Of a stretch of DNA of 64,000 bases, positions 51,327-59,762 are shown piece after piece. Both the position numbers and the translations under genes were made by a program. The notes beneath the pieces were generated by a model that was given only the letters and a program-made list of their open reading frames with translations, did no database searches and was not told the origin of the DNA. The stretch is from NCBI GenBank assembly GCA_002328185.1, contig DCWQ01000068.1:22941-86940 (forward strand). Direction: 5' to 3'. This DNA is from Dehalococcoidia bacterium UBA2158. Lineage in GTDB: Bacteria; Chloroflexota; Dehalococcoidia; Lucifugimonadales; UBA3495. How positions within the stretch are numbered: position 1 is the first letter of the stretch; every line of letters begins with the position of its first letter.

Positions 51327-52376
51327 ATGCGGTTCGGTCATTTCCTTTATCCCATGAAATTCGACGACACGCGGGACCAACAAGAGATCCAGGCGTGTCT
51401 GGACGAGGCCCAACTCGTTGAGGAGTTGGGGATGGACGCTATCTGGCTCGCCGAGCATTATTTCACCGGCGAGTGCGTCTACGGCGACCCGTTGGTGTTC
51501 GCCAGCGCGGTGGCCGTCAAGACCAAGAAGATCATGTTGGGTTTCGGCATCCTGGAACTCCCGCTGCACAACCCCGTGCGCGTGGCCATCCAGACCGCCC
51601 TGCTGGACAACCTGTGCCAGGGCCGCCTGGTGGTCGGCACGGGCCGAGGCTCCAACTACAACGCCTACGAGTACGTTGGGTTCGGCACCACTACCGGCCT
51701 CGGGGTCGCCCAGTTGGACGAGGCAGAAGAACTGCTGGTGAAAGCCTGGACCGAAGACAACGTGACCTTCAAGGGACAGTTCTTTGACGTCTCGTTCCCG
51801 TCAGTCCGGCCCCGGCCTCACCAAAAGCCCCATCCTCCGCTGGCCCGCGCCTGTACCGGCGACGCATCGCTGGTCGAGATGGCCAAGATTGGCCGGCCAG
51901 TGCTGATCCGGGGGAATTCGATCAACGTCACCGGAAAGAAGATCAAGCTGTACCGGGACACCATGTCGACGGCCGGGTTCAGTGAAGAAGATGTAGAAAA
52001 AAGCCTGAACCAGCTCTGGGTCTGGCGCGAGATGCACATCGCCGAGACCGACGACCAGGCATTTGACGATTTCCTGCCCGCCCATTATCACGCCTACGCG
52101 CACCTGGAAGGTATCCGATCCGAGTGGAACCCGCCCGAGATGGAGATTTCTATCCAACGAGCGCCGCTTGGCGCCTCGGACTACGCGGAGACGCCCGACC
52201 CGGACACTTCAGAGAACCTGGTCGGCGGCTACAAACGCGTGGCAGAGCAGGTGGCCCTGATGCGTGACGCCGGTGTCAGGAACCTGATGCTGACCAACCG
52301 GGGCTTGGTGTCCACCGAGAAGGCAAAGAAGTCACTGACACTGCTCAGTGAGAAAATCATGCCTTCGTTTCACTGA
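51327..52376 (+). CDS. LLM class flavin-dependent monooxygenase
   Basis: A 349 aa bacterial-luciferase-like TIM barrel: MRFGHFLYPMKFDDTRDQQE, MDAIWLAEHYFTGE (about 38-51), MLGFGILELPLHNPVRVAIQ and GRLVVGTGRGSNYNAYEYVG. It oxygenates an unknown substrate using reduced FMN. It is divergent from the NtaA-type gene (182 bp apart). RBS AGGAG before ATG. A relic of its 5' part lies at 49717-49784. Confidence 0.88.
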   Translation: MRFGHFLYPMKFDDTRDQQEIQACLDEAQLVEELGMDAIWLAEHYFTGECVYGDPLVFASAVAVKTKKIMLGFGILELPLHNPVRVAIQTALLDNLCQGRLVVGTGRGSNYNAYEYVGFGTTTGLGVAQLDEAEELLVKAWTEDNVTFKGQFFDVSFPSVRPRPHQKPHPPLARACTGDASLVEMAKIGRPVLIRGNSINVTGKKIKLYRDTMSTAGFSEEDVEKSLNQLWVWREMHIAETDDQAFDDFLPAHYHAYAHLEGIRSEWNPPEMEISIQRAPLGASDYAETPDPDTSENLVGGYKRVAEQVALMRDAGVRNLMLTNRGLVSTEKAKKSLTLLSEKIMPSFH

Positions 52377-52628
52377 CGAGAGGGCTGGAATGACGGGATT
52401 TGTCCGCTCTCCCGTCGTCCTTCCGCGGAAGGAGGGGAGGGTTAGGTCCGACGAAATTGAGACTCTCGACGTAGTCGGAGGTGAGGGCGTCGGTTCTCAA
52501 CAAGGTAGCCAACGCTCGCAAAATTGATTTGCTGGATTCTTGTTTTCGCATGAATGACGAAGGAGGGATGACCGCGTTCGTCCAGGGGACATCGGGAAGA
52601 TCAGAATCCCATCAATCTGTGGCAAAAC
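52377..52628. repeat. Dispersed repeat spacer
   Basis: TCCTTCCGCGGAAGGAGGGG (hairpin) followed by TTAGGTCCGACGAAATTGAG and CGACGTAGTCGGAGGTGAGG. The TCCGACGAA...TAGTCGGA arms are related to 9390-9415, and the hairpin to 5739, 16226 and 55165. No gene. Confidence 0.55.
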
Positions 52629-52670
52629 AAAATCGGGCCAAGCTGTTAATCAGCTTGGCCCGATTTTTTC
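52629..52670. terminator. Strong bidirectional terminator
   Basis: Perfect 17-bp stem (AAAATCGGGCCAAGCTG / CAGCTTGGCCCGATTTT) with 5-nt loop and flanking A and T runs, between convergent genes and 26 bp from the VOC gene stop. Confidence 0.9.
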
Positions 52671-52695
52671 GTTTCCAGGTCGATGCTTGGTCGGT

Positions 52696-53244
52696 TTACG
52701 AGGTGGCTACCGCCTCTTCTCTCAGTGCGCGGATCGCGTCCGCAATTTCCGGGGTGGGAGGCTTTCCCAGCTCGACGTGTCTGGACACGTCAAAGGCGCG
52801 GTCGACTTCCACCATAATCGCTTCGTCCGACTGCTCGAGAACGATGGGAATGCTTATCTGGGCCCAAGAGGTGTGGCCGGTCAGCCAGAATAATTCAACC
52901 GGATTGTTCTCCGGATCGCGGAAGTAGCATCCGATGGCGCTCGCGTGGGTGACGATGCGGTCAATCTTGTAACCTTTCTCGTCAATACGGCGCTTGAAAT
53001 CACGGAGGTCATCCAAGGTGTCCACGCGCATCGAAATCTGTTGTATCCAATGCGGATCATCGAGGGAAGGCCGCCCAACCATCATCGCGATCTCGTGGTC
53101 GCAGGCCTCCGGGTCAGCACTGAAGAAAGCCCCACCGGCGCTCACCTTGGTCAGCTTCATGCCGATAAAATTCAGATAGAAATCCTTCATGAGTTCCAAG
53201 TCCTGAACGTAGAAGCCGATATGGCCTAGACCGTTGACTGGCAT
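52696..53244 (-). CDS. VOC superfamily (glyoxalase/dioxygenase-like) protein
   Basis: A 182 aa protein of the vicinal-oxygen-chelate fold: GLGHIGFYVQDLE (first metal His8) and DPENNPVELFW (last Glu, near residue 118). At the middle metal position, IQQISMRV has Gln where extradiol dioxygenases have His, so the site is His-Gln-Glu, as in some glyoxalase-type members. Reaction unknown. Length is a little above the usual 130-150 because of a helical tail. Near the flavin monooxygenases, so a role in aromatic or aldehyde breakdown is possible. Confidence 0.8.
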   Translation of the reverse strand: MPVNGLGHIGFYVQDLELMKDFYLNFIGMKLTKVSAGGAFFSADPEACDHEIAMMVGRPSLDDPHWIQQISMRVDTLDDLRDFKRRIDEKGYKIDRIVTHASAIGCYFRDPENNPVELFWLTGHTSWAQISIPIVLEQSDEAIMVEVDRAFDVSRHVELGKPPTPEIADAIRALREEAVATS

Positions 53245-53592
53245 GTATAACTCCTTTCTGATCTCTTCAGAATGCTAGGTTAGCCAAATCTGCCCACGGC
53301 TGTAAGCACCGTATGTTCTTGGTTGGAATGATAGCCAAACCGATAAGCTCTGTCTACCTTGGCCAGGGCGACGGAATCACATTTGTACGCCGGCGGCCGC
53401 AGCCCCAACCGCTCGTCCTGAGCTCCGTCAAAGGATGCGCACCAGTCAAAGTTCTTGTTAAAGGAATCACGGTTTACGCCCAGTGGTGGTTCGAAAGTCC
53501 CGATTAATCGGGACTTTCGACCTTCGGTCGGAGCTCACCATGAGCGGCTATTGGGCAAGTATGACTTGAATTTGGAAGCTTAGAAACCAATA
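53245..53592. repeat. Dispersed repeat spacer with a 30-bp perfect palindrome
   Basis: 53405-53550 holds CTCGTCCTGAGCTCCGTCAA and CGGAGCTCACCATGAGCGG arms related to 48655-48737. Inserted is a perfect 30-bp palindrome at 53491-53520 (TCGAAAGTCCCGATT and its reverse complement, no loop). No gene. Confidence 0.6.
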
Positions 53593-53632
53593 AAGGGGCG
53601 TCCCGATTCAGTCGGGACGCCCCTTGTCTTTT
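53593..53632. terminator. Terminator of the ABM monooxygenase gene
   Basis: Perfect 14-bp stem AAGGGGCGTCCCGA / TCGGGACGCCCCTT with 5-nt loop, followed by GTCTTTTC on the plus strand and TTATT-like runs on the minus strand. Placed 35 bp after the minus-strand gene stop at 53660. Confidence 0.8.
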
Positions 53633-53659
53633 CAGGCGGATACTGGCTACCCTGGATGC

Positions 53660-53974
53660 TTAGACTTGACCTTTGTCTTTCGTGAAGATTGGGTTCAGCT
53701 CCACGCGGGTCGGGTCACCGTCAAACCAGGGGGAAACGGTCTCGCGCCACTTGGTGTAGTGCGGGGCTGCGCGGTGGGCGGTCTCCCAGGCGTCACGGTC
53801 TACATAGACCTCATACAGATAGACGGTGTTTTCGTCGTTGGGGTCGGCGTGGACGTCGAACTGCAAGCAGCCCGGCTCATTGTTGTTGGACCCGACGGCG
53901 TCGCCCATGGTGGCCTCGATGAATTCAGCCCGGTGCCCAGCTTTGATCTTGGCGGTTACAAATAGCGCAAACAT
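53660..53974 (-). CDS. Antibiotic biosynthesis monooxygenase (ABM) domain protein
   Basis: A 104 aa dimeric alpha-beta-barrel protein of the YgiN/ABM family: MFALFVTAKIKAGHRAEFIE, EPGCLQFDVHADPN and YLYEVYVDRDAWETAHRAAPHY. Members are cofactor-free quinol monooxygenases or small detoxifying enzymes. A putative substrate is not evident. RBS GGAGAGA before ATG. Confidence 0.85.
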   Translation of the reverse strand: MFALFVTAKIKAGHRAEFIEATMGDAVGSNNNEPGCLQFDVHADPNDENTVYLYEVYVDRDAWETAHRAAPHYTKWRETVSPWFDGDPTRVELNPIFTKDKGQV

Positions 53975-54122
53975 AGCTTCTCTCCAGATAAATTCGTTGC
54001 GGGGCCATTATAGCCACGGAGGCATGAGGCGACAAGAAATCGGGCCGCTTGGATGACACCGATCGACTCCCGTTGTAGAATGGCGTTCCTACACGCTTAT
54101 CAAAGATTAGGGAGTCCATCAC

Positions 54123-54338
54123 ATGGCCGACATCCCAGTGGTTTACACGCTAACCGTCTGCCCGGCCTGTGACGCATTGCGCGCCGCCTGGAAACGGCAG
54201 GGCATCGACTACCAAGAAATCCGGGTGGACCAGAGCCAAGAAGACTTGGACACCGCCCTAGACTACGCCGACACGGTTCCCATCATCATCTATCCCGACG
54301 GCCGGGTGGAGGTGGGCTTCAAGGGCATGATCGGTTGA
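54123..54338 (+). CDS. Glutaredoxin-like protein
   Basis: A 71 aa mini-thioredoxin fold: VYTLTVCPACDALRAAWKRQ with a CPAC active site (13-16), TVPIIIYPDGRVEVGF with the cis-proline region. Shorter than classic glutaredoxin and similar to the NrdH/glutaredoxin-like one-domain group. It probably reduces disulfides or glutathionyl-type mixed disulfides. A GC-rich hairpin follows and a thioredoxin-like gene comes next. Confidence 0.8.
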   Translation: MADIPVVYTLTVCPACDALRAAWKRQGIDYQEIRVDQSQEDLDTALDYADTVPIIIYPDGRVEVGFKGMIG

Positions 54339-54349
54339 GAGATCGGCTG

Positions 54350-54372
54350 ACGGGCCGGCGGCCCGTCCCAGT
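54350..54372 (+). terminator. Hairpin after the glutaredoxin gene
   Basis: ACGGGCC-GGC-GGCCCGT stem followed by CCCAGTTTTC. Confidence 0.55.
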
Positions 54373-54420
54373 TTTCAACCTCAGGTAAACGAGTACACTA
54401 CAAATGCATATGGAGGAGCC

Positions 54421-55005
54421 ATGGCTAGAGAAGATAGCGTAGTGACCCCAGAACGATACTCCCAGGGATTCGACTACCCCTCTTATATGGACCAGATCAA
54501 GGTCAACAAGGCCCGGTTCGAAGGGTTCTACGACGGCTTCAAGGTGAGCCCTGAAGACACGGCGTTCTTCAAGGAACTGGTCTCACGCCCAAATGGCCCG
54601 GCCAAGATGATGGTCATCGGCGAGGACTGGTGCGGCGACGTCATCCGGGGATTACCGGTGCTGGCGCGCATCGCCGAGGCTGCCGGGATTCCCATCAGTA
54701 TCTTTCCCAGGGACACCCATCCCGACATCATGAACGAGTACCTGAATAAGGGCGAGTTCCTGTCCATCCCGGTGGCTGTCTTCTACACTGCTGACCACAA
54801 GTACATCTGCCACTGGATCGAACGGCCCGAGATTGCGGTGAAAGAGCAACGGGAGATTGAGAAAACCATCCGCGACGAAAACCCGGACATCGATGACCGG
54901 GAATTCGGACAACAGCGACGGGCCCGCACCGGCGCCAAAGCCGAAGATTGGATCGCGGCCACGGTGGTGGAATTGAAGGAACTGCTCACCAAAAGTCTGG
55001 CTTAA
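54421..55005 (+). CDS. Thioredoxin-family protein
   Basis: A 194 aa protein of the bacterial thioredoxin-like (Thioredoxin_9) type. The motif is MVIGEDWCGDVIRGLPVLAR (about 63-82), with a lone Cys (WCGD) instead of CxxC, and SIPVAVFYTADHK near the cis-Pro. The C-terminal helical part is extra. With one Cys it may bind or reduce rather than act as a disulfide exchanger. Cotranscription with the glutaredoxin gene is possible (82 bp, with a hairpin between). RBS GGAGG. Confidence 0.8.
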   Translation: MAREDSVVTPERYSQGFDYPSYMDQIKVNKARFEGFYDGFKVSPEDTAFFKELVSRPNGPAKMMVIGEDWCGDVIRGLPVLARIAEAAGIPISIFPRDTHPDIMNEYLNKGEFLSIPVAVFYTADHKYICHWIERPEIAVKEQREIEKTIRDENPDIDDREFGQQRRARTGAKAEDWIAATVVELKELLTKSLA

Positions 55006-55305
55006 CAGCCGGGCGGTTTCTGGCGTTTAACTGAGTGGGCAATGCCATTGTATGCTGGCATTGCCTATTTTGTTATTCCCCCCTTGTCATTTCGGCGAAA
55101 GCCGGAATCCACTCGGCAACCAACTGCCGGTTATCGAGTGATTTGGTGAGAGCCAGTGCTCCAACCTTAACCCTCCCTTCCTTCCGAGGAAGGACGACGG
55201 GGGAGGGGATTATTCTCGTGGTTCCTCCAACCGTCATTCCAGCCTTAGCTGGAAATGACGGTTGAGTGCCTTTTTGGGTTTACTTCGGAGAGGCAGGCGG
55301 TGAGG
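55006..55305. repeat. Composite dispersed repeat
   Basis: Contains GTCATTTCGGCGAAAGCCGG (about 55087), a CCTTCCTTCCGAGGAAGG-type hairpin (about 55175-55195), and AACCGTCATTCCAGC / GCTGGAAATGACGGTT arms (55229-55264). No gene. Confidence 0.6.
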
Positions 55306-56607
55306 TCACGCCGCTGACTTAGACTTTAGCAGGTTCTCCAGTTTAGGGCGGCGGGCAATCAGGAATAGGGCTGCGCCCAGGGTGTTGAGGCTGGCCAGCA
55401 ATAAGAACGCCATGTCGTAGTCGCCCAGTTCATCTCGCATGAAACCGGCCAGAGGAGCTGCGATCAGCAGCAGGAAATTCATCGGCACTGTCGATATGCC
55501 CAATATCTTGCCGAATGATGCCCGGCCGAAGTACTCTCCCCTGATGGCTGTGGTCAATGGGGTCCGTCCGCCGAACCCGATGCCGAATAACACCGCAAAG
55601 ATATAGAAGTTCATGATATCTGGGCCCAGGGTGAGGAAAACCACGCCTATTCCCTGGATGGTGGTGAACATAAACAGGGCTATGTTCTTAGGTATTCGGT
55701 CGCCGATCCACCCGCCAAAGAACTGGAATACGATGGCCACCGCTGTCTGGATGGTGATGATCCAACCGGCTATCTGCAGCCCGTAGCCAACGTCCTGCAT
55801 CAGCAAACCCAGATGAGACATCGTGGCCAGCACCACCATTGAACCGAACCCGTGGCCGAAAGATATGGCCCAGAATGCCTGGGTCCGCAGAGCCTGGCCA
55901 ATTGTCAGCTCCAGCTCCTCTTCAGGCTCGCCTTGAGTTGCGGTTACTGGCACGGGCGGTTCGCCGTCGGGATAATCACCCACGTCCTCAGGTTTATTGC
56001 GGATGATTTTTGGTAAGACGATGGCCGAGACCAGAGTCACCACTGCCAGGATCTCCGCGGTGCGGCGCCAGCCGAGCCGGTCCGCCTCGGGGTCGATCAG
56101 CCAAGCGATCAGCGGCACCAGTATCAGCGCCCCGACCCCCATGCCCATCATAGCCAGACCCATCGCCATGCCACGGTGGCGCACGAACCAATGGTTGAGC
56201 AACGTCATCACCGTGATCCACCCGGCCTGCCCTTGACCCACCGACATGATGAAATATGCCAGGTAGAACATCCACAGGTTCTGGACCTGGCTGAACAAAT
56301 AGAAGCCCATGGTGAGGATCAATAGCCCGGAGAACACCATGAATCGGGTGCCCATGCGGTCGACCAGGTATCCGGCGATGGGGCCGGTGAGGCTGCCCTC
56401 GATCCGGGTGAAACTGAGGGCCAGGCCCAACTGGGTGCGGCTCCAACCAAATTGGGCTTCCAATGCCACAGACCAAACGGCGATGGCTTGGAAAACGGGC
56501 ACGGAGGTGACGACCATGATGAAACCCGCGACGGCCACCAACCACCAACCGTAGAAAGAACCCCGGGCCTTGGCCCATGGGTTGCCCATACTCAGAAGAC
56601 TAAACAA
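55306..56607 (-). CDS. MFS transporter (monocarboxylate/oxalate-formate antiporter type)
   Basis: A 433 aa 12-helix transporter. After helix 2 it has GYLVDRMGTRFMVFSG (MFS motif), and a mid loop of about 45 acidic residues (DVGDYPDGEPPVPVTATQGE). The FYGWWLVAVAGFIMVV start is typical of the oxalate/formate or monocarboxylate transporter family. It may import or export the acids handled by this region's enzymes. Codon usage is that of the main genome. Confidence 0.88.
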   Translation of the reverse strand: MFSLLSMGNPWAKARGSFYGWWLVAVAGFIMVVTSVPVFQAIAVWSVALEAQFGWSRTQLGLALSFTRIEGSLTGPIAGYLVDRMGTRFMVFSGLLILTMGFYLFSQVQNLWMFYLAYFIMSVGQGQAGWITVMTLLNHWFVRHRGMAMGLAMMGMGVGALILVPLIAWLIDPEADRLGWRRTAEILAVVTLVSAIVLPKIIRNKPEDVGDYPDGEPPVPVTATQGEPEEELELTIGQALRTQAFWAISFGHGFGSMVVLATMSHLGLLMQDVGYGLQIAGWIITIQTAVAIVFQFFGGWIGDRIPKNIALFMFTTIQGIGVVFLTLGPDIMNFYIFAVLFGIGFGGRTPLTTAIRGEYFGRASFGKILGISTVPMNFLLLIAAPLAGFMRDELGDYDMAFLLLASLNTLGAALFLIARRPKLENLLKSKSAA

Positions 56608-56741
56608 TTAAAACCGGACAGGTCCAGACATAACACTCGTTCATCGCAATCAAGAATACGACAGTGCCCCTTCTATTACAACGAATCCGATCAGTTCTTT
56701 AGCGCCGGCTAGCCGTCCGGATACCCATCATATCTGCCCCT

Positions 56742-56769
56742 TTGCCATTTGGCCGCAGGACGCTAGAAT
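56742..56769 (+). promoter_or_regulatory. Sigma70 promoter for the monooxygenase gene
   Basis: TTGCCA (56742-56747), 16-nt spacer, TAGAAT (56764-56769). The transcript would start near 56777, which excludes the upstream in-frame ATG at 56768 and favours the start at 56819. Confidence 0.6.
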
Positions 56770-56818
56770 GGTGGCTCTCTCGGCAATCCACGGCAAAAAC
56801 ATGATTATTGGAGTCGAC

Positions 56819-57904
56819 ATGCAGTACGGAGTTTTTCTGATGCCCTCCCATCCGCCGGAGCGGGAAGTCGTTAAAGCCCACCAATGGGACCTGGACTGTC
56901 TGGTCCTAGCCGATAAACTGGGTTTCTCCGAAGCCTGGATCGGCGAGCACTATACCTCGCCTTGGGAACCGGTCCCATCGCCAGACCTGATGATCGCCCA
57001 GGCCCTAATGCAGACCAAAAATATCCGGCTGGGGACAGGCGTGCACCTACTGCCCTACCACCACCCGGCCGAACTGGCTTGTCGCGTGGCCTACCTGGAC
57101 CACATAGCTGAAGGCCGGTTCATGTTCGGCATCGGCTCCGGTGGACTGCCTACCGATTACACGATGTTCGACGTGGATGGGTTGGGCGGCCAGCACCGTG
57201 AGATGACTCGCGAGGCCATCGACATCATCCTCAGACTTTGGGCAGAAGACGACCCTTTCGAGTACAAAGGCAAGTTCTGGAACGTCAATCTGCCGGAGCC
57301 TCAATTCGGCACTCTGAAGCACCACATCAAACCCTTCCAGAAGCCCCATCCGCCCATCGGGGTCGCCTCGGTGAGCTATGCTTCGGAGACACTTAAGATC
57401 GCCGGCGAGCGCGGCTTCATCCCCATGAGCTTAGCGTTCAACCAGGACTACGTCATCAGCCACTGGGAAGCGGTCGAGGAAGGCGCCAAGAGGAGTGGAA
57501 ACACCCCCAGCAGAAACGACTGGCGCATCACCAGAGATGTCTGGGTGGCCGACTCGGACGATGAAGCCTATGACAACGCCGTCAACGGCATGCTGGGCAG
57601 GGTTTGGGGCGAATACCTGCTGCCTCTTTTCGACCAATTCCAGTTGCTCCATGTGATCAAGCACGACTCCAACATCCCCGATTCGGCCGTCACACCGGAG
57701 TACATGGCCGAGCACGTCTGGCTCATCGGGTCGCCCGATACCGTGGAGAAGAAGATACTCAACCTTTACGAGATGTGCGGCGGCTTTGGGACCCTGCTCT
57801 CCCTGGTCTATGACAACATGGACAACCAGAAAGGCTGGGAGAAGTCCATGAAAATGTTCTCCGAGGAAGTGATGCCCCGGTTTGTGAACTTGGTTCCCAA
57901 CTAA
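56819..57904 (+). CDS. LLM class flavin-dependent monooxygenase
   Basis: A 361 aa luciferase-like monooxygenase, related to but clearly different from the ones at 49789 and 51327: MQYGVFLMPSHPPEREV, LGFSEAWIGEHYTSPWEP, GRFMFGIGSGGLPTDYTMF. These are FMNH2-using hydroxylases or desulfonylating enzymes; the family also includes alkanal monooxygenases. GGAG sits 5 nt upstream of the ATG at 56819, and it has its own promoter. Substrate unknown. Confidence 0.88.
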   Translation: MQYGVFLMPSHPPEREVVKAHQWDLDCLVLADKLGFSEAWIGEHYTSPWEPVPSPDLMIAQALMQTKNIRLGTGVHLLPYHHPAELACRVAYLDHIAEGRFMFGIGSGGLPTDYTMFDVDGLGGQHREMTREAIDIILRLWAEDDPFEYKGKFWNVNLPEPQFGTLKHHIKPFQKPHPPIGVASVSYASETLKIAGERGFIPMSLAFNQDYVISHWEAVEEGAKRSGNTPSRNDWRITRDVWVADSDDEAYDNAVNGMLGRVWGEYLLPLFDQFQLLHVIKHDSNIPDSAVTPEYMAEHVWLIGSPDTVEKKILNLYEMCGGFGTLLSLVYDNMDNQKGWEKSMKMFSEEVMPRFVNLVPN

Positions 57905-58450
57905 CATATCTCAAAACCAAGACTTGGCTTAAAGAAGGCGTTCCAATTCATCGGGACGCCATCTTTATTTGCGACACATCCTGTCCCAAACACTCCTTCC
58001 GCTCCTCTGCCACCCCGAGTGAAGCGAGGGGTCTCTTTGTTCTCGTTCGATGTTGTTCCAGCGGCAACGGGATTCCCTGGCTAGCGCCTCGGAATGACAA
58101 GCTGAGGGCGACCAAATCTCGTTGAATCCGTAGATTCTCATCGAATTTCCACTCAATCTATATCTGATTTCCAATAAACCTCGTGCTTTATGGTTCTGCG
58201 TTGAGAAAATTATTAGGAGAGCAAATGCTCTTTCGGCTGACCGTTCTTGCGCCCCAATATTGCCCCAGATATACTCTCCGCCATCTAGTTCAAGGCTGCT
58301 AGTGTACCTTTGACCGATCGCCCGTTGCGACGCCTATACTAAGACGAAAGCCAATAAGTTCAACTATTTCACAGCTGAAAGCACAACCCTGGCGTTACTT
58401 AGACTATGATTACTATGGTCCCTCGATAGTTCATCTGTAGGAAGTGTTAT
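57905..58450. other. Gene-free region with terminator and dispersed repeat
   Basis: An imperfect hairpin at 57937-57968 (GGCGTTCC...GGGACGCC, then TCTTTATTT) ends the monooxygenase gene. 58003-58100 is an inverse copy of the GAGGAGCG/CGCTTCACTC repeat. From 58100 the sequence is AT-rich with no ORF or promoter that can be supported. Confidence 0.55.
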
Positions 58451-59641
58451 ATGACGGGTCGAAACATCGACTATTCCAACCTTTTTAACAAAGACCTCCC
58501 ATCCCCTTCGGGCAGGTGGCAAGGCCATCCCAAATATAACTTTGTCGGTGGCCATAGCGACCCGGACCTAGTACCTATGGACGGGTTCATCGAGTCCGCT
58601 GCAAATGTATTTAAGGGAGACCCCAGAAATATCGCCATGTACAACTTCGAGGGAGGCCCGCAGGGAATCCTTTCATTGAGGAACTTCCTAGTTGGTAAAT
58701 TAGCCACCGAGCGGGGAATACAGGTCACTGCCGATGAGATCCTCATTACTTCCGGTTCTGGTCAAGGCATAGAGCTTATCAACGAGATTTTATTGGATGA
58801 GGGAGACACTGTAATCGTAGAATCCTTCACCTTCGCTGGTGCGTTGTCGTACCTAAGACGACGTGGAGTTAATTTCGTCGGGGTCGATGTAGACGAGAAC
58901 GGGATCCGGATGGACTACCTGAAAGATATTCTAGAGGATCTAAAAACAAACGGGATTCGACCCAAATATATCTACACGATCCCAACTCTGCAAAATCCAA
59001 CCGGCACCGTGATGACCATGGAACGTCGATACCAATTACTCAATCTCAGTGAGGAGTACGAGGTACCAATATTTGAAGATGAATGTTACGCAGATCTAAT
59101 CTTCGAAGGAGAATACGAAAAAGCGATACGAGCGTTAGATGATTCTAATCGGGTTATACATATAGGATCGTTTTCTAAATCGCTAGGTCCAGGACTTCGG
59201 CTCGGATATGTCGTGGCGTCATGGGATGTCATGAGCAGATTGATATCTAGAAAGAACGACGCGGGAACTGGTGTCATGGACCAGATGATTGTGGGTGATT
59301 ATTTCTCAAATCATTATGATGAGCATATCGATGACATGCGCAACGCCCTTAAACGGAAATGTGATGTACTGAGTGCTGCTTTACGAGAACATTTTGGTCC
59401 TTTGATCGATTTCGAGGAACCCCGTGGTGGTATGTACCTATGGGTCAAGTTGCCTTCGGGGATAGACTCTCGCGACTTGGTTCAGGCCGCTCTCGAAGAA
59501 GGAATCGCCTACAATCCGGGCCCTGACTGGTCTGCAGATCCTGATGCGGCAGCTAACTATATCCGGCTCTGCTTCGCCCTTCCCAGCGAAAACGAAATAC
59601 GTGAAGGAATCGAGAAGTTGGCAAAGGTTTTTCAACTCTAA
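58451..59641 (+). CDS. PLP-dependent aminotransferase (class I/II, AAT-like)
   Basis: A 396 aa aminotransferase of the MocR/2-aminoadipate group lacking a helix-turn-helix domain: YNFEGGPQGILSLRNFL, TSGSGQGIELI, PTLQNPTGTVM, PIFEDECYADLIF, and the Lys in HIGSFSKSLGPGLRLGYVV. The substrate is an amino acid not definable here. The gene and the next two are AT-richer than the rest, with codons like ATA, AAA and TTA, pointing to acquisition. RBS AGGAAG before ATG. Confidence 0.88.
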   Translation: MTGRNIDYSNLFNKDLPSPSGRWQGHPKYNFVGGHSDPDLVPMDGFIESAANVFKGDPRNIAMYNFEGGPQGILSLRNFLVGKLATERGIQVTADEILITSGSGQGIELINEILLDEGDTVIVESFTFAGALSYLRRRGVNFVGVDVDENGIRMDYLKDILEDLKTNGIRPKYIYTIPTLQNPTGTVMTMERRYQLLNLSEEYEVPIFEDECYADLIFEGEYEKAIRALDDSNRVIHIGSFSKSLGPGLRLGYVVASWDVMSRLISRKNDAGTGVMDQMIVGDYFSNHYDEHIDDMRNALKRKCDVLSAALREHFGPLIDFEEPRGGMYLWVKLPSGIDSRDLVQAALEEGIAYNPGPDWSADPDAAANYIRLCFALPSENEIREGIEKLAKVFQL

Positions 59642-59762
59642 TAAGATAGTTTTCGTACCGGTAGTTGGTTGGATTTAAGCAAAACTTGACCTGATAATTC
59701 AAGAAGAAATCAGTTGATGGAGGACGTACCGAGAGGATGATCGGTACAAGAAGAGAGAGCCG

